Source: a gamma proteobacterium HdN1 (GTDB lineage Bacteria; Pseudomonadota; Gammaproteobacteria; Pseudomonadales; Ketobacteraceae). Taken from it: a stretch of DNA of 64,000 bases. The stretch is from positions 124,001-188,000 of the forward strand of contig FP929140.1 of assembly GCA_000198515.1 (NCBI GenBank), written 5' to 3'. Position numbers and translations under genes: made by a program. Below, piece by piece: positions 57,088 to 64,000 of this stretch. Positions within the stretch are counted from its first letter, which is position 1; each line of letters starts with the position of its first letter. The notes under the pieces were generated by a model. That model did not search any database. It was not told the DNA's origin and was given only the letters and a program-made list of their open reading frames with translations.

Positions 57088-57177
57088 ACTGGCTTTGTGG
57101 GTTGCTGGTCGTGATTTCAGGTATTGTTGATGACGTAAGGCGCACCTAATGGGCCGATTGGCTGGCGTCGAGAATGG

Positions 57178-58515
57178 ATGACTCCCCCCTTGAAACTGGT
57201 TCCTTCTTCGTATTTTTGGCGCATGGTATTGGCGACTTGGCTCATTATTTTGCTGAGTCAGATTTCTACCCTCTGGCTTAGTTATTATTATTTTTATCTT
57301 CCGGGCGTAAAAAACAGTACAGAGCTGGTAGCGGTGCAGCTTGAGACGCTGCAAAACGGCATCGCGCACGCGGGCAAACAGCCGTTTCTGGATGAGTTGC
57401 CGAGCAATACCGAGTTAATTATTACCGACGATCCTGCAGTGATCCCGCCCGCGCACAAGTACCGTTTCACCAGTTTTCTGACGCGGCCCTTTCGTGAGCG
57501 GCTTGGCCGTGATGTAGAAATTCGTTTGCAATTTGATCCAGCCCCCAGTATCTGGTTTACTCGGGCAGAGTTGGATGGCGCGTGGTTTTGCTTGCCGCTA
57601 CCTTATTTCGGGCGTTATCAGAGCGTCTGGCTGGCGGTCTGGCTTTTAGGAACACCCTTGCTGGCGTTTGTTGTGGCGGCGCTATATGTGCGCCAACTCA
57701 ATCGGCCTCTGCGTCAGTTAGAGCTTGCTGCGTTACGGATTGGGCGGGGTGAGTCCGTCGCGCAGCTCAAGCCTGCAGGAAATCCAGGCGAGTTTAAGGC
57801 CGTTACGGATGCGTTTAATCAAATGAATAGCAACTTGCAGCAAGTGGAGCGTGAACGCCAATTGTTGCTGGCGGGGATTTCCCACGATTTGCGAACACCG
57901 TTGACGCGGATGCGGCTTACTGCGGAGCTTTTGGAAGCATCTGACCCAGAGCTTACCGAAGGCATGGTGCGCGATATTGAAGATATGGATGCGATTCTCG
58001 ATCAATTTATTGCCTTTGTGCGGGATGGTCGGGATGAGCAGGTGGATGTAGGCGATTTGAACGAAGTCATTGAGGAAGTAATCGCCCAGTATGAGTCAGA
58101 GGACGTGATTCTTCGCTCTGATTTGCAAGCCTTACCGCCAATTTCATTGAAACGCCTGTCGTTAAAACGTCTGTTTGCCAATTTGATTGGTAATGCCTTG
58201 CGTCATGGTGGCGGCGAGGTGGATATTTCTTCCGGCGTTGAGCGCGGTGAAATTCGCCTTGTGGTCGCAGATCGTGGGCCGGGTTTGCCCGTGGGCGACC
58301 TGCAAGCCCTGCTGCAACCGTTTGCGCGTGGTGACTCTTCGCGTGGTACCAAGGGTTCTGGGCTTGGCCTTGCGATTGTGAAAAGAGTGGTAGATATGCA
58401 TCACGGTCGCATTGAGCTGCGCAATCGAATCGGTGGCGGGTTGGAAGCCGTGGTTTGGTTGCCCATTACGGGGTCTTTGGTGCCGCCGGGATCGTTGATG
58501 AAGAGCTCTCGTTGA
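57178..58515 (+). CDS. envZ: Sensor histidine kinase EnvZ
   Basis: 445 residues. Two predicted membrane helices (about 15-37 and 152-175) flank a periplasmic sensor of about 110 residues; HAMP (about 177-230), phospho-histidine H236 in GISHDLRTPL, and ATPase boxes (NLIGNALRHGG, DRGPGLP, GSGLGLAIVKR). Its stop codon lies in a 17-bp tandem duplication. Confidence 0.95.
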   Translation: MTPPLKLVPSSYFWRMVLATWLIILLSQISTLWLSYYYFYLPGVKNSTELVAVQLETLQNGIAHAGKQPFLDELPSNTELIITDDPAVIPPAHKYRFTSFLTRPFRERLGRDVEIRLQFDPAPSIWFTRAELDGAWFCLPLPYFGRYQSVWLAVWLLGTPLLAFVVAALYVRQLNRPLRQLELAALRIGRGESVAQLKPAGNPGEFKAVTDAFNQMNSNLQQVERERQLLLAGISHDLRTPLTRMRLTAELLEASDPELTEGMVRDIEDMDAILDQFIAFVRDGRDEQVDVGDLNEVIEEVIAQYESEDVILRSDLQALPPISLKRLSLKRLFANLIGNALRHGGGEVDISSGVERGEIRLVVADRGPGLPVGDLQALLQPFARGDSSRGTKGSGLGLAIVKRVVDMHHGRIELRNRIGGGLEAVVWLPITGSLVPPGSLMKSSR

Positions 58516-58528
58516 TGAAGAGCTCTCG
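58495..58528. repeat. 17-bp tandem duplication at the envZ 3' end
   Basis: Identical units at 58495-58511 and 58512-58528. The second contains the stop codon. Confidence 0.92.
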
Positions 58529-58560
58529 TTGATGCGTGAATCTGTAAGGGAGCTGGCAGA

Positions 58561-59601
58561 TCAATGTTTTCGGTGCACGAGCCACTGCCCCAAAGATTGG
58601 GTGAGTAACGTGGGATTTAAGGGGGTTTCTTTGTTCGGCCAGCCGTCAAGCTGATCCAGCTTTAGAAGCCTTGCAATGTCTTGGTCATCGTCAGAAGTAA
58701 ACAGTTTTACGAGTCGTGCCGTGACTTCATCAACATCTTCTGCTGGCAGGCTTGCTTCTACGCTGTGCCAGTTACGAATGCATGCGTAGACCAAAATGCT
58801 GCCGGCGGCTTGTGTCGTTGGGTAGGTAAAGGATTCCCAAGCCCCTTTCAGGCGAGTGAGGTCTGCCAGTAGTATTTCGAGCACGCGCTGCAGGTAAACG
58901 CGCCGTCGATTGCGAGGGGCGTACTCGGGCGGAAGCTTAGTAGGCGCATCTCTCAGGGCATTGTTTTCAATGAGCGGCCCGTCATCCGAGCTTAGGTAGT
59001 CTTGCGCGCTGCGGGGTGGGAGTTGTACTTGGTAGCGATGTTCACCCTCCAGCAAAAAAAGCAGCACCTCAAAGCCCAATACCACGTCGCCCTGATCGCC
59101 AAGGCCTTGTTCGGTAATCAATGACACGCGATCCAACGCTTGTGCAGGGTCATTGGGAATGCCAGCATGCGGATGATCCGCAGTGTAGTCCACATAGTGC
59201 GGGGTAATGGGGCGGCTATCAATGCGCCAGCGCAATGTGTTCAGGCGTGTTTCCAAAGCGCTATACCCCGCAGTAAGCGCCTGCACGGGCTGATAAATTC
59301 GGTGGCAGTGGAGTGCCATGGCGCGTAGTTCGTCGAGCGCTTGCGTGTCTGGCGCCAGCAGAAAGTCGTTGGTATCCAAGGTCAGATTTTGCAGGCAGGC
59401 AATGGATAGGTCAATTTCGCGCAGGCCGGCGGCGTGGTAGTGCTCCAGTGCAGTTCGCCAGCTCTCTTTTAGGGGAGGGCGAGAAGGATTGCTTTTTTGC
59501 TGCGCGTCCTTTTGCTTGGGTGACGGGAGCGGTTGATCACATCCGTTCACAAGAGGCAGGCAAAGGCAAAGGGCGGCGATCGCGAAGCTTCGCAGGCTCA
59601 T
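58561..59601 (-). CDS. Imelysin-like lipoprotein (tentative)
   Basis: 346 residues. Signal peptide with lipobox VNGC (Cys21), then an all-helical protein. The segment VVLGFEVLLFLLEGE near 170 aligns by eye with the imelysin GxHxxE region, with the histidine replaced by Glu and the glutamate by Leu. Imelysins are periplasmic and often tied to iron uptake, but no iron genes are nearby. ATG overlaps the upstream HAD gene stop by 4 nt, so it is coupled to that gene. Low certainty on family. Confidence 0.5.
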   Translation of the reverse strand: MSLRSFAIAALCLCLPLVNGCDQPLPSPKQKDAQQKSNPSRPPLKESWRTALEHYHAAGLREIDLSIACLQNLTLDTNDFLLAPDTQALDELRAMALHCHRIYQPVQALTAGYSALETRLNTLRWRIDSRPITPHYVDYTADHPHAGIPNDPAQALDRVSLITEQGLGDQGDVVLGFEVLLFLLEGEHRYQVQLPPRSAQDYLSSDDGPLIENNALRDAPTKLPPEYAPRNRRRVYLQRVLEILLADLTRLKGAWESFTYPTTQAAGSILVYACIRNWHSVEASLPAEDVDEVTARLVKLFTSDDDQDIARLLKLDQLDGWPNKETPLNPTLLTQSLGQWLVHRKH

Positions 59602-60269
59602 GCAGGCGTTTGGCGTAGGCTAATGATTGGCCACCCTTGGTTTTCTGCCTCTTGGCGTAGACGCTCGTCGGGGTCTACAGCAACAGGATGGCTGACCACC
59701 TGCAAAAGCGGGAGATCATTGATGGAATCACTGTAAAAATAGCTACCGCTGAGTGTGTGGCCGTTTGTGGCGAGCCATTCGTGGATGCGAGTAATTTTGC
59801 CTTCGCGGAAACAGGGCGTCCCGACGATTTTTCCGGTGTAGCCCTTGGCGTCGCGCTCGGGTTCCGTTGCAATCAGAATATCAATCCCGAGCGACTTTGC
59901 GATCGGTTCGGTAATAAAGCGATTCGTGGATGTGATGATGATCGGCAAATGTCCCTCGCGAATATGCTTCTGAATCAGCGCATCGGCTTTTGGAAGCCGC
60001 ATTTTGGCGATGGTAGAAACCATGAAATCTGCGTGCAGCGCATCGAGCTCTTCTTGCGAGCGATTCACCAGCGGAGCAAGAGCAAATTCCAAATAGGCGC
60101 GGATGTCTAGGCGGCCGAGCTGATAGTCTTCATAAAAGGCGTCGTTGTGGCGACGGTACTCGTCCGCGTCCACCACCTTGCGCTCCACCAGAAACTGCCC
60201 CCAAGCGTGATCTGAATCTCCGCATAGCAAGGTGTTGTCGAGATCAAACAGCGCAAGAATCATCGGCAC
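59598..60269 (-). CDS. HAD superfamily phosphatase, subfamily IB
   Basis: 223 residues. Motif I ALFDLDNTLL near 5-14, motif II TST near 113, motif III/IV SDSINDLPLL near 180. Resembles SerB-like IB phosphatases and the Pseudomonas homologue that sits beside rppH. Substrate unknown; phosphoserine or a phospholipid head group are family possibilities. Divergent from rppH. Confidence 0.88.
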   Translation of the reverse strand: MPMILALFDLDNTLLCGDSDHAWGQFLVERKVVDADEYRRHNDAFYEDYQLGRLDIRAYLEFALAPLVNRSQEELDALHADFMVSTIAKMRLPKADALIQKHIREGHLPIIITSTNRFITEPIAKSLGIDILIATEPERDAKGYTGKIVGTPCFREGKITRIHEWLATNGHTLSGSYFYSDSINDLPLLQVVSHPVAVDPDERLRQEAENQGWPIISLRQTPA

Positions 60270-60540
60270 TATCTCCGGTATTTGTGGTCAAACGGGCGGG
60301 ATTGTATGGTTGCGCAATTCTGTAAACAAGCAGGCGAGCAACAAGAAATCAATGGTCGGGTGGTAGTGTAGCGCTCATTGTTCTTGATATCACGATCTGT
60401 AAGTGTTTGATCGTCTTAAAAAGGTCGTGAGTGCGGAAACACAGCGTATGCGCATGCCGCCTGTACTTGTAGTTGTTTTCAAACCTTGTCTAAGGTATTT
60501 ATAGCGGTAAATGATTATAACTAATCCTGTGTGGTGACTC

Positions 60541-61074
60541 GTGATCGACGAAGAAGGCTTTCGCCCCAATGTAGGCATCATTTTGGCCAACCCACAAGGA
60601 CAGGTGCTTTGGGCCAAGCGCGTCGGGCAGCAGGACGCTTGGCAATTTCCGCAGGGTGGTATTAACGACAACGAAAACCCCGAAGATGCGCTGTTTCGCG
60701 AACTATGGGAAGAAGTCGGGCTCACCGAAGCCAGTGTTGACGTCATTGCCTGTACACGCGGCTGGTTGAAGTATCGCTTACCGCGAAAATTTTTGCGGCA
60801 TCGCAGCAAACCGCTTTGCATCGGCCAAAAGCAAAAGTGGTTCCTACTGCGAATGAACGGTGAAGACAGCGCAGTGACCTTCCAGCAGGGCAGCCCACCT
60901 GAATTCGATGACTGGCGTTGGGTTAGCTACTGGTATCCGCTTCAGGAAGTTGTGTCGTTCAAGCGTGATGTTTATCGCCGCGCCCTTACCGAACTCGCTC
61001 CGAGTTTGCATGGGTTTACGAGCCGTAATCGGCTGGCCATGCCCATACGGCTCGCTCCGCTGGCAAGCCCTTAG
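60541..61074 (+). CDS. rppH: RNA pyrophosphohydrolase
   Basis: 177 residues; GTG start gives the standard [11 protein letters not shown] beginning. Nudix box [17 protein letters not shown] followed by WEEVGL is complete. Removes pyrophosphate from the 5' end of mRNA and triggers decay. Upstream of ptsP as in Pseudomonas. Confidence 0.95.
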   Translation: MIDEEGFRPNVGIILANPQGQVLWAKRVGQQDAWQFPQGGINDNENPEDALFRELWEEVGLTEASVDVIACTRGWLKYRLPRKFLRHRSKPLCIGQKQKWFLLRMNGEDSAVTFQQGSPPEFDDWRWVSYWYPLQEVVSFKRDVYRRALTELAPSLHGFTSRNRLAMPIRLAPLASP

Positions 61075-61080
61075 CTTCTG

Positions 61081-61108
61081 CGGTCTGTGCTGGTCTCTGC
61101 ACAGACCG
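61081..61108. terminator. Hairpin after rppH, possible terminator
   Basis: Perfect 10-bp stem (61081-61090 with 61099-61108), 8-nt loop, 7 nt after the rppH stop. No T-run follows, so termination would be weak. The sequence from about 61095 to 61150 is also made of three degenerate 21-bp units. Confidence 0.55.
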
Positions 61109-61321
61109 TGTAGACCTCTGTGCAAACCGAGTAGGCCGCTGCGCAAACCAAAAGTGAGCCGCATCCGAGCCAAGACAGTGCCCGTTTTGGAGAAAATCCG
61201 CTTGCTTCGCGAAAATCCTGCTGCGCGCATAGCAAATCCGCCATGTTCGTGTATTTTTAATAGATGCCTATCCAAATAAGCCCCCGCCGACTGCATCGGC
61301 GGCCAAGGAGCGCTGCCCGAG

Positions 61322-63718
61322 ATGCTGGAAACCCTGCGCCGTATCGTCCAAGATGTAAATGCTGCCGATGATCTTCGATCGGCGCTGGACGTTATGGTCT
61401 CCAGTATCCGCGAGGCGGTGGGTACCGAAGTCTGCTCAATCTACCTGCTGGATCGCCGCGTCAATCGCTATATTCTAATGGCCACCAAAGGCTTGAACGA
61501 AGATGCAGTAGGGCGCGTTTCGCTTGCCATCAACGAGGGCCTTGTCGGGCTTGTGGGTACCCGCGAGGAGCCAATCAACCTGGATGATGCGCCCTCTCAC
61601 CCGCGCTTTCACTTTATTGCCGAAGTGGGCGAGGAGCCGTTCCACTCGTTTTTAGGGGCCCCGATCATCCACCACCGGCGCTTGTTGGGCGTGCTGGTGG
61701 TTCAGCAGCGCGATCGTCGCTGCTATGATCCTAATGAGGAAGCGTTTTTCGTCACGATGTCGGCCCAGCTTGCCGCCGTAATCGCGCATGCGGAAGTGAC
61801 GGGCACGCTGAGTGGCCTGATGGGGGTGCGAGTCGGGCCTACCCGGATTGAAGGGATCAGTGGTTCCAACGGCATTGCGATGGGAACTGCCTATGTGATC
61901 TATCCCACCGCAGATTTGCGCTCTTTGCCGGATCGTCCGGCAAAAGATATTTCGAAAGAGATGTTACTGCTGGATGATGCGCTGGATGCAGTGCGTGCAG
62001 ATATCCGCACCTTGGCTGAGAAAGCCTTAAGCCACTTGCCGCCCGAAGAACAGGCGCTGTTTCAGGTGTATGAGAGGATGCTTGAGGAATCGGCGCTTGC
62101 GGGCGAGATCCGAGAGCGTGTGCGTGCAGGCAACTGGGTGCAAGGGGCGTTGCGCGAAGTGGTTTTGCGCCATGTTCGTGCCTTTGAGGCGATGGATGAT
62201 GAATATCTGCGCGCCCGCGCTTCTGACGTGCGCGATCTTGGCTTGCGGATATTGCGCTACTTGCAGATCGAAAAGGTGAGCAATGGCGAGGTTCCAGCGC
62301 GTGCGGTGGTGATTGGTGAGGAGCTTGCTCCCACCGTATTTGTTGATGTGCCGCGTGAGCGTATCGTGGGGATCGCCTCGCTGCAGGGCTCCAGCAATAG
62401 CCATATGTCGATTGTCGCGCGGTCGATGTCGATTCCTACCGTGGTTGGGATCGGGGATATTCCGCTCTCGCGGGTCGACGGTAAAGAAGTCATCGTTGAC
62501 GGTTATCGCGGTGAACTCATTGTGTCGCCAACCAGCGAAATGCGTCGCCACTATCTGGAGATCATGGAGGAGGAGCGCCAGGTCAATCGTGAGCTGGACG
62601 AAGTGCGTCACCTCCCCTGTGTAACTCCAGACGGGCGGGAAATTCGCCTGCTCGTCAATACCGGGCTTGCGGTGGATGTCACTATGGCGTTGGAGCGCGG
62701 CGCGCAGGGAGTCGGGCTATATCGTACCGAAATCCCCTTTATGGTGCGCGACCGTTTTCCCACGGAAACCGAGCAGATGGAAATTTATCGCCGTCAACTC
62801 GAAGCCTTCCACCCGCGCAGCGTCGTGATGCGTACTCTGGATGTGGGCAGCGACAAAGCCTTGCCCTACTTTCCGATCAAAGAAGAAAATCCTGCGCTCG
62901 GCTGGCGCGGCATTCGCATTACGCTCGATCAGCCGGAAATATTTCTGGTGCAAGTGCGCGCCATGTTGTGGGCCAGTGAGGGCTTGGATAACCTGCGGAT
63001 TTTGCTGCCGATGATTTCATCGGTCAGCGAGATTGAAGACGCGCTCCACTTGATTCACCGTGCTTATCTTGAGGTGCTAGAGGAGGGCGCTCATATCCGG
63101 ATGCCTGACGTTGGCGGGATGATCGAAGTGCCTGCAGCGGTCTATCAGGTGCGCGAATTTTGCCGCCACGTGGACTTTCTGTCGGTCGGCTCGAATGACC
63201 TGACCCAGTACATGCTGGCGGTCGATCGCAACAACCGCCGCGTGGCGCGCCTCTATCAGCCGTTTCATCCGGCGGTGTTGCGCGCGCTTCATCAGATCGT
63301 TCAGATCGCGGGTGAGGAAAACACTCCTGTTTCGCTTTGTGGCGAAATGGCGGGCGACCCTCGCGCTGCGGTGCTTCTGCTCGGCATGGGTTACAGCATG
63401 TTGAGCATGAGTGCGACCAGCCTGCTTCGCGTCAAATGGGTGCTGCGCCGGATCGGTTTTGCGCGCGCTCAAGAGATTTTCAATGATGTGATGCGCATGG
63501 AGAGCGCCCAAGCGGTTCGCAGCCATCTTGACTACATCCTCGAAAAGGAAGGCTTGGGAAGCTACATTCGCCCCATGCACTCCGCAACGGGCTATATCGA
63601 CAAAGAGGAGGTACCGGGCGTGAGTGTTCAGCCGCTTCCTGCGTCCACTTCCGCGCCTCTTGCGCCTGCTTCCGGCACGCTTACGGCCCCGTCTGGCGTG
63701 CAAGTCTCTCGCGCTTGA
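61322..63718 (+). CDS. ptsP: PTS enzyme I, nitrogen-related (EI-Ntr)
   Basis: 798 residues. GAF domain (about 15-160), then PEP-utilising enzyme I: phospho-histidine H361 in NSHMSIVARSMSIPTVVG, MIEVPAAV and SVGSNDLTQYMLAVDRNN near 622-640, active-site C673 in LCGEMAGDPRA. Phosphorylates NPr in the nitrogen PTS. About 250 nt after rppH; the spacer has only the hairpin and degenerate repeats. C-terminal tail of about 30 Ala/Ser/Pro residues. Confidence 0.96.
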   Translation: MLETLRRIVQDVNAADDLRSALDVMVSSIREAVGTEVCSIYLLDRRVNRYILMATKGLNEDAVGRVSLAINEGLVGLVGTREEPINLDDAPSHPRFHFIAEVGEEPFHSFLGAPIIHHRRLLGVLVVQQRDRRCYDPNEEAFFVTMSAQLAAVIAHAEVTGTLSGLMGVRVGPTRIEGISGSNGIAMGTAYVIYPTADLRSLPDRPAKDISKEMLLLDDALDAVRADIRTLAEKALSHLPPEEQALFQVYERMLEESALAGEIRERVRAGNWVQGALREVVLRHVRAFEAMDDEYLRARASDVRDLGLRILRYLQIEKVSNGEVPARAVVIGEELAPTVFVDVPRERIVGIASLQGSSNSHMSIVARSMSIPTVVGIGDIPLSRVDGKEVIVDGYRGELIVSPTSEMRRHYLEIMEEERQVNRELDEVRHLPCVTPDGREIRLLVNTGLAVDVTMALERGAQGVGLYRTEIPFMVRDRFPTETEQMEIYRRQLEAFHPRSVVMRTLDVGSDKALPYFPIKEENPALGWRGIRITLDQPEIFLVQVRAMLWASEGLDNLRILLPMISSVSEIEDALHLIHRAYLEVLEEGAHIRMPDVGGMIEVPAAVYQVREFCRHVDFLSVGSNDLTQYMLAVDRNNRRVARLYQPFHPAVLRALHQIVQIAGEENTPVSLCGEMAGDPRAAVLLLGMGYSMLSMSATSLLRVKWVLRRIGFARAQEIFNDVMRMESAQAVRSHLDYILEKEGLGSYIRPMHSATGYIDKEEVPGVSVQPLPASTSAPLAPASGTLTAPSGVQVSRA

Positions 63719-63856
63719 CTTCGTTCAGGCCCTTGATTCTTGGCTTTCGCGCCGCAGAGCCGCGTCTGCGGGGCAAGGACTTTGAGGAAATGATCGGGGT
63801 ATTCTCGGCATGATACGTCATATCTACCCTAGGTGATTTTTTGGAGTATTACGCCT

Positions 63857-64000
63857 ATGAACCGGATGCTGTTGCCGTTGCTTCCTCTTCAATTCACTCA
63901 AAGCGTGCGCGCCTTACCGAGCAAGCTTTCACCGCTGCGCGTGCTATTTCTTGCTGCATTGCTGTCCGGATTCGCCCTCTCGCAGCCGCAGCTGGCGTGG
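63857..64000 (+). CDS. Partial gene, predicted signal peptide
   Basis: 48 codons from ATG 63857 (GGAG about 10 nt upstream), running off the window edge. A polar N-terminus is followed by a hydrophobic stretch (LRVLFLAALLSGFAL) that looks like a signal peptide or anchor. Too little is present to name the protein. Confidence 0.6.
   Translation, partial: MNRMLLPLLPLQFTQSVRALPSKLSPLRVLFLAALLSGFALSQPQLAW

Overview
The window looks like chromosomal DNA of a gammaproteobacterium with Pseudomonas-like gene order and mid-range GC (judged by eye, not computed). The blocks that suggest this are cyaA-lptM-lysA-dapF-DUF484-xerC, argH-algZ-algR-hemC-hemD-hemX-hemY, rho-trxA-ppx, zapA-6S RNA-5-FCL next to ygfB-pepP, tex-ompR-envZ and rppH-ptsP. 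The two-subunit glycine decarboxylase (gcvPA/gcvPB) is a departure from Pseudomonas itself, so I do not name a genus.

Layout. 1-4.2 kb: a patatin-like phospholipase with a cyclic-nucleotide-binding domain, an AT-richer Fic gene, and the 3' end of xerC. A 78-bp near-identical direct repeat flanks the Fic gene and encodes the C-terminal tails of both neighbours. 4.2-10.4 kb (minus strand): cyaA, lptM, lysA, a dapF homologue that has lost both catalytic cysteines, DUF484 and xerC, coupled by 4-nt overlaps from lptM to the DUF484 gene. 10.6-21 kb: an EAL-HDOD protein, argH, the AlgZ/AlgR two-component system split by a minus-strand BKACE gene, then hemC-hemD-hemX-hemY. 21-25 kb: a palindromic repeat cluster that supplies the rho stop codon, then rho, trxA and ppx.

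25-39.7 kb is the accessory part: a sulfatase lipoprotein, a 1315-residue sulfotransferase-RgpF-HAD fusion, a Wzm/Wzt-type ABC exporter, a WbbL-like glycosyltransferase, a second sulfotransferase, two paralogous family-2 glycosyltransferases with an altered DxD region, a methyltransferase, an O-acyltransferase and a 2OG-Fe(II) oxygenase. Together they read as a locus for building, decorating (probably sulfating) and exporting a surface glycan. It is the best candidate here for an undescribed system.

39.7-64 kb returns to housekeeping: rpiA, ilvA, a 41-residue membrane peptide, 5-FCL, 6S RNA with a TATAAT promoter, zapA and a ZapB-like gene, ygfB, pepP, the glycine cleavage genes, an ATP-grasp protein of unknown function, a leucine-rich-repeat lipoprotein, tex, ompR-envZ, an imelysin-like lipoprotein, a HAD phosphatase, rppH, ptsP and the start of a secreted or membrane protein cut by the window edge.

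A recurring feature is short (14-21 bp) tandem duplications beside genes: hemC 3' end, upstream of ppx, of the second sulfotransferase gene, of the 41-residue peptide gene, of gcvT, of ompR, at the envZ 3' end, and before ptsP. No tRNA, rRNA, CRISPR array, transposase or complete mobile element was seen.
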